Source of the DNA: Clostridia bacterium
Lineage (GTDB): Bacteria; Bacillota; Clostridia; Oscillospirales; Acutalibacteraceae
Length of the DNA stretch: 64,000 nt
Direction: 5' to 3'
NCBI GenBank assembly: GCA_017407755.1
Contig: JAFQVY010000015.1
Location: 70,135-134,134 of the forward strand
The translations under genes and the position numbers were made by a program. Below the pieces are notes generated by a model. The model was not told the DNA's origin. It was given only the letters and a program-made list of their open reading frames with translations, and ran no database searches. Below are positions 32,648 to 40,124 of this stretch, one piece after another; the first letter of the stretch is position 1; each line of letters starts with the position of its first letter.

Positions 32648-33733
32648 TTAGAATTTTGCGGGAGAAGAAGACAGGTACTTCTTAACCATTAATGCTACCT
32701 TAAATACAATAGCGTCCTCAAACTCTCTTAAATCAAGACCTGTAAGCTTCTTAATCTTTTCAAGTCTGTAAACAAGAGTATTTCTGTGAACGAAAAGCTT
32801 TCTTGAGGTTTCGGAAACGTTTAAGTTGTTTTCGAAGAACTTCTGGATTGTAAAGAGAGTTTCCTGGTCTAAAGACTCAATGGAACCACGCTTGAAAACT
32901 TCTTTAAGGAACATATCACAAAGAGTTGTGGGAAGCTGGTAAACAAGTCTTGCGATACCTAAGTTGTCGTAGCTGACAATAGTTTTCTCTGTGTCGAAAA
33001 CCTTACCGACATCAAGAGCAACCTGAGCCTCTTTAAAGGAAAGAGCAAGGTCCTTGATACCCATAACAGGCGTACCGATACCAACTAAGCAGTGGGTATA
33101 GAACTCACTTGAAAGAGTGTCAACAATAGAGCTTGCAAGCTTTTCCAAATCCTTGCTTTCAATACCCGACTTAAGCTCTTTAACAAGCACAATGTCAGTT
33201 TCGTTGATGTTTATGACAAAGTCCTTATTCTTGTCGGGGAAAAGGTTCTGAACAATATCGTAAGCAGAAATATCTGTCTTGGAGGTAATCTTAATAAGCA
33301 AGCATACGCGGTGAACCTCATTATTGAAGCGAAGCTCTCTTGCCTTTAAGTAAATGTCACCGGGTAAGATATTGTCAAGAATAACGTTTTTGATAAAGTT
33401 GCTTCTGTCATACTTTTCATCGTAATACTGCTTGATGCTTGCAAGAGATACCGAAAGAAGCTGAACATACTTCTGAGCAAGCTCATCAGAGCCTGAAACG
33501 AACACAGCGTACTCAGCACGTGCAGAGTTGCCGAAGGCCTTGTAGGTATAGCCGTTGATAACAAAAGGAACAGTAGCACTTAAGGTTTCGGAAGTGATAC
33601 TTTCGTTAACCTCGCCAATTCTGCCAAGCTCTGAACAAGCAATAACAACTGAAGTTTCGTCAACAACGCCGATAGTCCTGTCAATAGCATCCTTCATCTG
33701 GTGAATAATACCCTGAAATAATCTGTTTGACAT
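32648..33733 (-). CDS. PucR/CdaR-type transcriptional regulator
   Basis: The 361-residue protein ends in a PucR-type helix-turn-helix: NNLNVSETSRKLFVHRNTLVYRLEKIKKLTG, then DAIVFKVALMV. The preceding 110 residues have the GGDEF-like CdaR fold (YTHCLVGIGTPVMGIKDLALSFKEAQVALDVG), and the N-terminal part resembles a sugar-diacid-recognition domain. Members control use of purines, sugar acids or amino acids in response to small ligands. No obvious target lies beside it; the downstream ftsEX genes may share some read-through. GGAGGCG lies before the start codon. Confidence 0.85.
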   Translation of the reverse strand: MSNRLFQGIIHQMKDAIDRTIGVVDETSVVIACSELGRIGEVNESITSETLSATVPFVINGYTYKAFGNSARAEYAVFVSGSDELAQKYVQLLSVSLASIKQYYDEKYDRSNFIKNVILDNILPGDIYLKARELRFNNEVHRVCLLIKITSKTDISAYDIVQNLFPDKNKDFVININETDIVLVKELKSGIESKDLEKLASSIVDTLSSEFYTHCLVGIGTPVMGIKDLALSFKEAQVALDVGKVFDTEKTIVSYDNLGIARLVYQLPTTLCDMFLKEVFKRGSIESLDQETLFTIQKFFENNLNVSETSRKLFVHRNTLVYRLEKIKKLTGLDLREFEDAIVFKVALMVKKYLSSSPAKF

Positions 33734-33927
33734 AATAAACGCCTCCGCAATTTTTTATCGTATGGTAAAAATCCCGAACCATTTGGAAAAATGATACCAA
33801 AATCCGAGTATGTTCATATACATTTTACACAAAAATAAAAAAGATTGCAAGCATTTTCAGAAAAAAATCAAATTTTTTTATAACATTTCACTATATTTTG
33901 CCGCAGTAACTGTTACTTTCAAAAGCA

Positions 33928-34503
33928 TCAATCGCCCCTGTTCATTGATTCTGCTATTATTTTCACCGCATTTTTGCCTATAATTTCCACCCCTGCCTCT
34001 TTAATGCGGGCAATACGGGGCAAGCTAAAGGAATAACATCTGGCGTATTCGCTGAGCACCATTTTTGCCTTAGGGGACGTTCCCGAAAATTCAAACAACA
34101 GATAGTACCCCTTTTTATACTGCCACAAAGAGTTTGGCAAAAGCCGTATATTTTCCGCTTTTAAATGCTCAATACAGGAAAGAAGTCCTTCGGCACTGTC
34201 AAATCTGCAAACCTGCCTTGTTTTTGGCTTTTTTATGCGATAGACCTTGCGAAGACTATGCAAAGCATCTACCGTTACTAAAATAATCATTCCCTCTCTG
34301 TGAGGCATTGCCTCTACAAGCACCGCTTTGTTTTCTGTGTTTATACCGAATTTTTCAAAGGCATAATGAAGAATACTTCTGAGTGCTTCTTTTGAGTTAG
34401 AATCTTTTATATTAAGCTTATCTATACTGATGGCATAGGCTTCCATATCCTGAAGCTTAAGAGATATAAGCACCCGTGCCTTGTCAAGCTGTTCAACAGT
34501 CAT
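33928..34503 (-). CDS. MecA-like adaptor protein
   Basis: The 191-residue protein resembles MecA (negative regulator of competence), an adaptor that delivers substrates to the ClpCP protease. The N-terminal motif (VLISLKLQDMEAYAISIDKL), the central acidic/linker region and the C-terminal domain (FDSAEGLLSCIEHLK, YYLLFEF, SEYA) follow the MecA layout and length. Start chosen at ATG 34503, with AAAGGACGG upstream; a promoter -10 box at 34527-34532 predicts a transcript beginning close to 34520, which would exclude the longer reading from 34521. Similarity is moderate; substrates unknown. Confidence 0.65.
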   Translation of the reverse strand: MTVEQLDKARVLISLKLQDMEAYAISIDKLNIKDSNSKEALRSILHYAFEKFGINTENKAVLVEAMPHREGMIILVTVDALHSLRKVYRIKKPKTRQVCRFDSAEGLLSCIEHLKAENIRLLPNSLWQYKKGYYLLFEFSGTSPKAKMVLSEYARCYSFSLPRIARIKEAGVEIIGKNAVKIIAESMNRGD

Positions 34504-34526
34504 AGGCGTCCGTCCTTTCATACACC

Positions 34527-34555
34527 ATACTATGAGAAAATATACTCTTTTGCAA
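34527..34555 (-). promoter_or_regulatory. Promoter for the MecA-like gene
   Basis: On the minus strand TTGCAA (34550-34555), 17-base spacer, TAGTAT (34527-34532). Confidence 0.5.
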
Positions 34556-34589
34556 GTGAATGTTTTTGGATGTAAAATTATTCTAAGTA

Positions 34590-34618
34590 TTGCAAACAGC
34601 GGGCTAAAATGATAAACT
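34590..34618 (+). promoter_or_regulatory. Promoter for the GH13 gene
   Basis: TTGCAA (34590-34595), 17-base spacer, TAAACT (34613-34618), with a TG extended -10 just before it. The start codon follows about 30 bases later. Confidence 0.55.
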
Positions 34619-34648
34619 AAAGGTATAAATTATAAGGAGGCTGATTTT

Positions 34649-36196
34649 ATGCCAAGCTGGCTTAAAGATGCAGTTTTTTACGAAATATATCCCCAGAGCT
34701 TTTACGACACAAACGCTGACGGTATCGGTGACCTTAAGGGTATTGCCGAGAAGCTCGATTACGTAAAGGGCTTGGGCTGTAATGCAATCTGGTTAAACCC
34801 CATTTACGATTCCCCATTTATGGATGCAGGCTACGACGTAAGAAACCACAAAAAGGTTGCTGAGCGTTACGGCAACGAAGATGACCTGAAAGCACTTTTA
34901 GACAAGGCTCACTCTATGGATATGCATATTCTTCTTGACCTTGTACCCGGCCACACCTCTGACACTCATCCTTGGTTTCAGGAAGCTAAAAAAGCTAAGA
35001 AAAGCGAATATTCTGACCGCTATATTTTTACAAACTGTGTTTGGGAGGCTCCGCCTGAGTTCCGTTTAATGTGCGGTATCTGCGAAAGAGACGGCAACTA
35101 TTTGGTTAACTACTTCTCTTCTCAGCCTGCTCTTAACTACGGCTTTTACGACATAACCCATCCTCAGTGGCAGCTTCCTCACACTCACCCTGCTGCAAAG
35201 GCAAGTGCCGAGGCACTTAAGGACGTTATGCGCCATTGGCTTGATTTTGGCGTTGACGGCTTCAGAGTTGATATGGCTGACTCTTTGGTTAAGAATGACC
35301 CCGACAAATTCGCCACTGCCGCAATCTGGAAAGACGTAAGAGAAATGCTTGACAAGGATTATCCCGAAGCCGCACTTGTGTCTGAGTGGTGCAACCCCCA
35401 GCGTTCTATCAAAGACGGCGGTTTCCACATGGACTTTTATCTCGACCACTACGGCAACGGCTACTCTACTCTTTTCCGTTATTTGGTTGACGGCGAAAAC
35501 AAAAGCTTCTTCTCAAAAAACGGCAAGGGCGATATTTCCACCTTCCTTGATGAGTACCTTGTAAACTACGAGCGTACAAAGGATTTAGGCTATATTTCCT
35601 TTATGACCAATAACCACGATATGCCCCGCGGCACCTTCTATATGGACGAAGACACCATAAAGCTTTCTCACGCTATGATGTTCACAATGCCCGGTGTACC
35701 ATTCCTTTACTACGGCGATGAGCTTGGTATGAGATATCAGGACGAGCTTATAAGCAAAGAAGGCGGATTTTCAAGAACAGGCTCCCGTACTCCTATGCAG
35801 TGGGACTCAAGTGAGAACTTAGGCTTCTCAAAAGCAAATGCAAACGACCTTTACCTGCCTGTAGATTCAAAGGAAAATGCTCCTACAGTTGAAAACCAGA
35901 AGGACAAGGAAAACAGCATTTACAAAAACATTACAGATATTATTAAGCTTCGCCACGAAATTCCTCAGCTTGGCAACGAAAGCGAGTTTGAGCTTATTTA
36001 CGGCGAAAAGGAAAAGTATCCCTTTGCTTACCGCCGAGGCGACTATGCGATTTTTGTAAACCCAAGCGGCAAAGACGTTGAGATTCCTTTTAACGAAAAG
36101 GAGCTTGAAAGAGTTTACACAATCGGCAATGCAGAGTTTGACGGCAAGACTGCTAAAATTTCTGCCTCCTCATTTGCGATTATCAAAACTAAATAA
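34649..36196 (+). CDS. GH13 alpha-glucosidase / oligosaccharide hydrolase (intracellular)
   Basis: The 515-residue protein has the (beta/alpha)8 GH13 domain without a signal peptide, so it works on imported maltodextrin or isomaltose-like oligosaccharides. Conserved regions: LDLVPGHTSDTHPWF (region I), GFRVDMADSL (region II with the nucleophile Asp), ALVSEW (region III with the acid Glu) and FMTNNHDMPRG (region IV with the transition-state Asp). The N terminus AVFYEIYPQSFYDTNADGIGD is typical of oligo-1,6-glucosidase and trehalose-phosphate hydrolase relatives. Exact linkage specificity cannot be fixed. AGGAGG lies before the ATG. It fits the starch-related secreted protein at 40-46 kb. Confidence 0.88.
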   Translation: MPSWLKDAVFYEIYPQSFYDTNADGIGDLKGIAEKLDYVKGLGCNAIWLNPIYDSPFMDAGYDVRNHKKVAERYGNEDDLKALLDKAHSMDMHILLDLVPGHTSDTHPWFQEAKKAKKSEYSDRYIFTNCVWEAPPEFRLMCGICERDGNYLVNYFSSQPALNYGFYDITHPQWQLPHTHPAAKASAEALKDVMRHWLDFGVDGFRVDMADSLVKNDPDKFATAAIWKDVREMLDKDYPEAALVSEWCNPQRSIKDGGFHMDFYLDHYGNGYSTLFRYLVDGENKSFFSKNGKGDISTFLDEYLVNYERTKDLGYISFMTNNHDMPRGTFYMDEDTIKLSHAMMFTMPGVPFLYYGDELGMRYQDELISKEGGFSRTGSRTPMQWDSSENLGFSKANANDLYLPVDSKENAPTVENQKDKENSIYKNITDIIKLRHEIPQLGNESEFELIYGEKEKYPFAYRRGDYAIFVNPSGKDVEIPFNEKELERVYTIGNAEFDGKTAKISASSFAIIKTK

Positions 36197-36209
36197 GTCA
36201 TAAAAGAAT

Positions 36210-36232
36210 CCCCCGACGAAATTCGTCGGGGG
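36210..36232. terminator. Bidirectional terminator between the GH13 and lipid kinase genes
   Basis: Perfect CCCCCGACG / CGTCGGGGG stem (36210-36218, 36224-36232) with an AAATT loop, between convergent genes. Confidence 0.8.
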
Positions 36233-36237
36233 TAATT

Positions 36238-37167
36238 TTATTTGAAAGCCAGTTCTTTTACTTTCGGAACAATAACTTTTACTGCCTTGGGAAGGATTTT
36301 AATTGTGGGGTTTTTCATAGCTATAATTTCGCCGTCAAAGCCCACGTCAATGTCATTGTCGCTTTCTAAGGTAACAGAATTGCATTTTAGATTTTTAACA
36401 AAGGGGATTTTTGGGTTGTCTACGTGATTGCCCTTTATGTAGGAGCTTAAAAGAAAAATAAATCTAAGCGCAGAAACCGTAGTAATATGCATAAACTCGA
36501 TTTTGCCGTCATTAAACTCCGCTTTTGGGGCGGCTTTTATTCCTCCGCCGTAAAACTTGCCCTTTCCTGCCACTAAAAGCATTGTGCTTATATCACTGCC
36601 TGCAAACTCTTTGCCGTCTGTAAGCACACGAAAACTGTGCTTTCTCTTGGTGAAAAGGCAGTAAACGATGGAAATCTTATAAGCAAGACTGCCTGTTACC
36701 AAAGGAATTCTTTTGAATTTGGCAACATTTTTTGCAACGGCGGCATCATAGCCTGCGGAAATAACGTTCATAGAATATCTTCCCTGACACTCCATAACGT
36801 CTACCGCCATATCCTCGCCCGCCATCATTTTTTCAATATCAGTAAAATCATCACGACCAAGAGGCTCAAAGGAGCGTACAAAGTCATTTCCCGAACCCAT
36901 AGGAATTACACCCATAGAGCAATTTTCAAAGCCAATAATGCCCATTAAAATCTCGTTGGCAGTGCCGTCACCTCCGCAGGCGTAAACTCGTGTAAAATCG
37001 TCTGTAACCAAGAGGTGGTTTCTCACGATTTCTGTCGCCTCACCGGGGGCAGAAGTAACCTTAATAATAACCCTGTCCTCAGTATTAATACTTTTGATTT
37101 TTTCAGCAAGCTCTTTGCTTCTGTCGCTTTTTCCTGCGGCAGGATTAATAATAAATAAGTGTTCCAT
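36238..37167 (-). CDS. Diacylglycerol-kinase-family lipid kinase
   Basis: The 309-residue protein has the DagK/YegS catalytic domain: IINPAAGKSD near the N terminus, YACGGDGTANEIL (the GGDG nucleotide motif) and IPMGSGNDFVRSF. The C-terminal beta domain has MLLVAGKGKFYGGGIKAAP and DVGFDGEI. It phosphorylates diacylglycerol or a related lipid so that it can be recycled, or acts on undecaprenol in some relatives. Its ATG overlaps the maf stop codon (TAATG), so the two are cotranscribed and coupled. Confidence 0.88.
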   Translation of the reverse strand: MEHLFIINPAAGKSDRSKELAEKIKSINTEDRVIIKVTSAPGEATEIVRNHLLVTDDFTRVYACGGDGTANEILMGIIGFENCSMGVIPMGSGNDFVRSFEPLGRDDFTDIEKMMAGEDMAVDVMECQGRYSMNVISAGYDAAVAKNVAKFKRIPLVTGSLAYKISIVYCLFTKRKHSFRVLTDGKEFAGSDISTMLLVAGKGKFYGGGIKAAPKAEFNDGKIEFMHITTVSALRFIFLLSSYIKGNHVDNPKIPFVKNLKCNSVTLESDNDIDVGFDGEIIAMKNPTIKILPKAVKVIVPKVKELAFK

Positions 37168-37730
37168 TAAACTTCCCCCAAAAACTTCTTAAGCTGACGG
37201 TTAAGCTCAGCTATGGGCAAACCCACTACGTTAAAGTAGTCGCCTTTTATCCCCTTTACAAAGAGTCCTCCGTAGCCCTGAATTCCGTAGCCACCCGCTT
37301 TATCGTAAGGCTCAGAGGTATTTATATAGTCCTCGATTTCCTGCTGGGAAAGCTTAAAAAACTCCACCTCGGTAGTATTTGAAAAACCAAGGCTTTTTTC
37401 ACCGCAAAAAATCGCACAACCCGTAATAACCTGATGCACCCTGCCGCTTAAGGCAGAAATCATCCGCCGTGCATCATCTTTGTCTTTGGGTTTTCCCAAA
37501 ACCTCAGAGCCTAAAATAACAGAGGTATCACAACCGATTACAATATCCTGAGGAAAATCCCTTGCCACCGCCTGAACTTTCTGAAAAGCCAGACACAAAG
37601 GTATTTCAGACACGGCTAAGCCTTCGGGTATGACCTCGTCAACACCCGAAGGACAGCACTCTACATTATTTGATATTAAAGAAATAAGCTCCTGCCGACG
37701 AGGAGACGCCGACGCCAAAATAAGCTTCAC
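37167..37730 (-). CDS. maf: Maf family nucleoside triphosphate pyrophosphatase
   Basis: A house-cleaning pyrophosphatase of 187 residues that removes non-canonical nucleotides. It opens with LILASASPRRQELI (the Ser-Pro-Arg-Arg motif) and has IGCDTSVIL with the catalytic Asp, GKPKDKDDARRMISALSGR, and the DKAGGYGIQG motif. Length is typical. It begins at GTG 37730 with AAAGGAAAA upstream, 13 bases after the small membrane protein gene. Confidence 0.94.
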   Translation of the reverse strand: MKLILASASPRRQELISLISNNVECCPSGVDEVIPEGLAVSEIPLCLAFQKVQAVARDFPQDIVIGCDTSVILGSEVLGKPKDKDDARRMISALSGRVHQVITGCAIFCGEKSLGFSNTTEVEFFKLSQQEIEDYINTSEPYDKAGGYGIQGYGGLFVKGIKGDYFNVVGLPIAELNRQLKKFLGEV

Positions 37731-37743
37731 TAAAATTTTCCTT

Positions 37744-37851
37744 TCAGCGTTTGCTCCTCTTTCTGCTTTTGGTGTAGGGAGTCTTTAAAAGCATACCCAC
37801 AATGCCTCCTAAAGCGTAAAGAGTAAAAACAAAAACACAAAAATTAAGCAT
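37744..37851 (-). CDS. Small single-pass membrane protein
   Basis: A 35-residue frame read directly from the minus strand, with a perfect AGGAGGA ribosome site before ATG 37851. Residues 3-22 form one hydrophobic helix (NFCVFVFTLYALGGIVGMLL), followed by a strongly basic tail ending KSRKRSKR, giving a helix with the tail in the cytoplasm. It sits just upstream of maf and may be cotranscribed. Function unknown. Confidence 0.55.
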   Translation of the reverse strand: MLNFCVFVFTLYALGGIVGMLLKTPYTKSRKRSKR

Positions 37852-37917
37852 AAATCTTCCTCCTTTATCTCTAAGTATAAAGGAGAAAGTGTCCAAAAAT
37901 ACGGACTTTGCAAAAGC

Positions 37918-38922
37918 TTATCCGTAAACCGCCTGTGCCTTATTAAGATAAGCCTTAAAGCTATTTACCGCACTCTCAGGCGACAAAAGCTGAGCTTCGT
38001 CGCCAAGGGCAAAAAGCCAGCCGTAAAACTGAGGGCTTAAAACAACCTTTGCCGAAAATATAAAGTCCTCGTCACCGCAGGACGTTACAAAAACGTCTTT
38101 GCCAAACCTGTCGGCAACTACGCCTACAAGGTGATTTTTAACTTTCACACAAACGTCTGTACTTTCGCCGCCGAACATACCGAAAACGCTTTTGGAGTAG
38201 CTTGCCATATCAAAGTCCTTAAAGGCGTCCTTGCCCTGACGGCACTCCTCAGTAAGCAAAACCTTATCCATTTTGTCAACACGATAGTGGCGGACAGCCT
38301 GAGAGTCTGAGTCAAAGGCAACGAGGTAATAATTTTCGTCGTCCCAAGCAAGAGAAAAGGGCGAAACCTTGTACACCCTGCCGTCGTGGCGGGCACGCTT
38401 GCCGATTTTCTCGCTTTTGCCGTTTTCAAAAACCCATTCGTAGTAGCAAAATGTAATCTGCTTGTTTTCGGAAATCGCCTGATGAATCGTATCCACGGCG
38501 TAATATATTTTTTCATTGGGAGTTTTTACGCGGTTTGAAACAAAAACCTGTCTCTGCAATTTTGATGCATCATAAGAAGATGCCAGAGAGCCTACCTTTT
38601 TAATAAGCTGGCGAGACTTCTTTTCTGTAATAAATTTAGAGCTTTGCACGGCGTCTACCAAAAGCTTAAGCTCAGGCAATTCGAAATCACGACTGCCAAT
38701 GTAATATCGGGTGGTTTTGTCGCGGGTAGAGCAAATATCGCAGCCATAATTTTCAAGCATTCGCAAATCGTCGTAAGTGCTCTTACGCTCGGCAGAAATG
38801 CCCCGTGCCTCAAGCTTTTCAATAAGCTCGTTTGTAGTAAGACCGTGGCTTTCGTCGGTTTGCTTTAAAAGTATATCTCTGAGCACCAAAAGCTTTAGCT
38901 TCTGATTAGGTCCTTTTGCCAT
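37918..38922 (-). CDS. WYL-domain transcriptional regulator
   Basis: The 334-residue protein has an N-terminal winged helix (LLVLRDILLKQ, LTTNELIEKLEARGISAERKSTYDDLRML). A WYL domain is at about 150-230 (YKVSPFSLAWDDENYYLVAFD, RHYRVDKMDKV), and the C-terminal WCX extension follows. WYL regulators bind nucleic acid or nucleotide ligands and often control DNA-damage or defence functions, but here no defence genes adjoin. The start is set at ATG 38922 with GGGGGTGCGG upstream; the frame runs on to 38979 without a ribosome site. Confidence 0.85.
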   Translation of the reverse strand: MAKGPNQKLKLLVLRDILLKQTDESHGLTTNELIEKLEARGISAERKSTYDDLRMLENYGCDICSTRDKTTRYYIGSRDFELPELKLLVDAVQSSKFITEKKSRQLIKKVGSLASSYDASKLQRQVFVSNRVKTPNEKIYYAVDTIHQAISENKQITFCYYEWVFENGKSEKIGKRARHDGRVYKVSPFSLAWDDENYYLVAFDSDSQAVRHYRVDKMDKVLLTEECRQGKDAFKDFDMASYSKSVFGMFGGESTDVCVKVKNHLVGVVADRFGKDVFVTSCGDEDFIFSAKVVLSPQFYGWLFALGDEAQLLSPESAVNSFKAYLNKAQAVYG

Positions 38923-39267
38923 ATCCGCACCCCCGTTTATATATAAAGTATACCAAGCGAAGAGTTTTTTTGCAACCACATTAAAAAAGGTAATTTATAC
39001 CCCGCAGATTTTGTAAGTTGCTACAACCAAAACCTGCAAAATATAGTTAAACCCACAAATTCCTCTGTATTATACACAAAAACACCCTGATTTTTATGTG
39101 GGGTATGACCATATAAGGGCATAAATAAGCGGTTTTTTTATGGCAAAAGTAGAAAATCGCCAAAGTCCTTTGACATTAAAAAATCAGATATATATAATAC
39201 CTTATAGAGGAAAAACCTCTTTAAGATAAACACGCGAATTACCTAAATACAGAAAGGATATTTTATT
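38923..39267. other. 345-base intergenic region with a consensus promoter
   Basis: There is no plausible gene in this stretch. The left part must contain the minus-strand promoter of the WYL gene, though no convincing box pair was found. The right part holds a consensus plus-strand promoter (39170-39198) and a leader of about 60 bases before the gene at 39268. The middle (39000-39130) is AT-rich, with short runs of C and G but no long stem. Confidence 0.6.
39170..39198 (+). promoter_or_regulatory. Perfect consensus sigma-A promoter
   Basis: TTGACA (39170-39175), exactly 17 bases, TATAAT (39193-39198). Every position of both boxes matches consensus, which is rare and predicts very strong constitutive transcription of the Lys/Ala-rich gene. 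Confidence 0.85.
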
Positions 39268-39705
39268 ATGGCAACAAAGAAGACAGCAGCTACAGAGACT
39301 GCAAAGACAGAGACAAAGAAGACAGTAAAGGCAGAGACAGCTAAGGAAACTAAGGCTCCTGCAACAAAGAAGACAGCTACTAAGAAGGCTGAGACTAAGG
39401 CTGAGACAAAGGCTGAGACAAAGACAGCAGCTAAGGCAGAGACAAAGAAGGCTCCTGCTAAGAAGGCAGCTGCAAAGACAACAACAACTAAGAAGACTGC
39501 TACAAAGAAGGCAGCTGCTAAGGTTGAGGTTTTCGTTGAGTTCGCAGGTGCTCAGGTTTCTATCGACGAGGTTATCGCAAACGTTCAGAAGGCTAACGGC
39601 GAAACAGCTAAGAACATCTCCATCTACCTCAAGCCCGAAGAGAGCAAGGCTTACTTCGTAGCAGACGGCGTAGAGAAGGAAATGGACGTTTACTTCGTAG
39701 GCTAA
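39268..39705 (+). CDS. Lys/Ala/Thr-rich basic-tail protein with C-terminal DUF6465-like domain
   Basis: The 145-residue protein has two parts. Residues 1-85 are a low-complexity run built from Lys, Ala, Thr and Glu in KKTA, KAET and KKAA-like units, similar in composition to histone H1 tails and to bacterial nucleoid-associated or ribosome-associated basic tails. Residues 86-145 form a small globular domain (VEVFVEFAGAQVSIDEVIAN, then ISIYLKPEESKAYFVADGVE) that I recall as the DUF6465 family. The perfect promoter, AGAAAGGA ribosome site, uniform codons and strong terminator suggest a very abundant protein. DNA or RNA binding by the tail is likely by composition but unproven. Confidence 0.75.
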   Translation: MATKKTAATETAKTETKKTVKAETAKETKAPATKKTATKKAETKAETKAETKTAAKAETKKAPAKKAAAKTTTTKKTATKKAAAKVEVFVEFAGAQVSIDEVIANVQKANGETAKNISIYLKPEESKAYFVADGVEKEMDVYFVG

Positions 39706-39721
39706 TTAGTAAAATAATTTA

Positions 39722-39750
39722 AGCGTAGAGCAACAGCTCTACGCTTTTTT
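39722..39750 (+). terminator. Intrinsic terminator of the Lys/Ala-rich gene
   Basis: Perfect 10-bp stem AGCGTAGAGC / GCTCTACGCT (39722-39731, 39736-39745) with an AACA loop and T run. Confidence 0.9.
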
Positions 39751-39876
39751 ATTGTGAAAATAGTAAAAAAACAACCTCACCGATTGGTTGTATTGCTATA
39801 TTTCAGAATTTTTCTTGACTTATAAATTATATTATGGTATTTTATTCTAAGAGAATTATAAGGAGGTGAATTCGAA

Positions 39877-39981
39877 ATGAAATACACAACACCTGAGATC
39901 GAGATCGTAAGATTCGAGGAGATGGAAGTTCTCGCAGCTTCTGGCGATATGGGCGGCAACGACAACGAGGAAGAGTGGTAA
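39877..39981 (+). CDS. 34-residue acidic peptide of unknown function, possible RiPP-like precursor or signal
   Basis: A frame with ideal AAGGAGGTGA 8 bases before ATG 39877 and its own strong terminator at 40005-40036, so it is very likely a real gene. The peptide starts KYTTPEIEIVRFEEMEVLAA, then SGDMGGNDNEEEW. The first half is a charged, beta-prone leader; the second is Gly, Asn, Asp and Glu-rich and ends in Trp. Similar short proteins with a K-Y-x-x-P-E-I start and an A-S-G junction occur widely in gut Clostridia in my recollection, with no known function. No modification enzyme is adjacent. The sequence also lacks Cys. Confidence 0.7.
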   Translation: MKYTTPEIEIVRFEEMEVLAASGDMGGNDNEEEW

Positions 39982-40004
39982 CTTTTCTTCAAAATACTTT
40001 ATTC

Positions 40005-40036
40005 AATTGGATGCTGTATTGAGCATCCAATTTTTT
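40005..40036 (+). terminator. Intrinsic terminator of the 34-residue peptide gene
   Basis: Perfect 11-bp stem AATTGGATGCT / AGCATCCAATT (40005-40015, 40022-40032) with a 6-base loop and T6 tail. Confidence 0.9.
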
Positions 40037-40044
40037 ATTAAATT

Positions 40045-40078
40045 AATCCCCCTGACAGAGAAATCTGTCAGGGGGATT
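40045..40078 (-). terminator. Intrinsic terminator of the giant secreted protein gene
   Basis: Perfect 15-bp stem (40045-40059 with 40064-40078) capped by GAAA on the plus strand, located about 46 bases after the minus-strand stop at 40125. The minus-side tail is AATTTAAT, only modestly T-rich. Confidence 0.7.
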
Positions 40079-40124
40079 TGTGTTTACATCAGAATATTTC
40101 CAATCAAACAATATAAAGTGATTA

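Noticed and set aside
39268..39520. A tandem DNA repeat array, because of recurring AAG, GCT and ACA triplets.
   Set aside because: It is the coding consequence of a Lys/Ala/Thr-rich tail in a good open frame with promoter, ribosome site and terminator; no fixed-length DNA unit repeats exactly.
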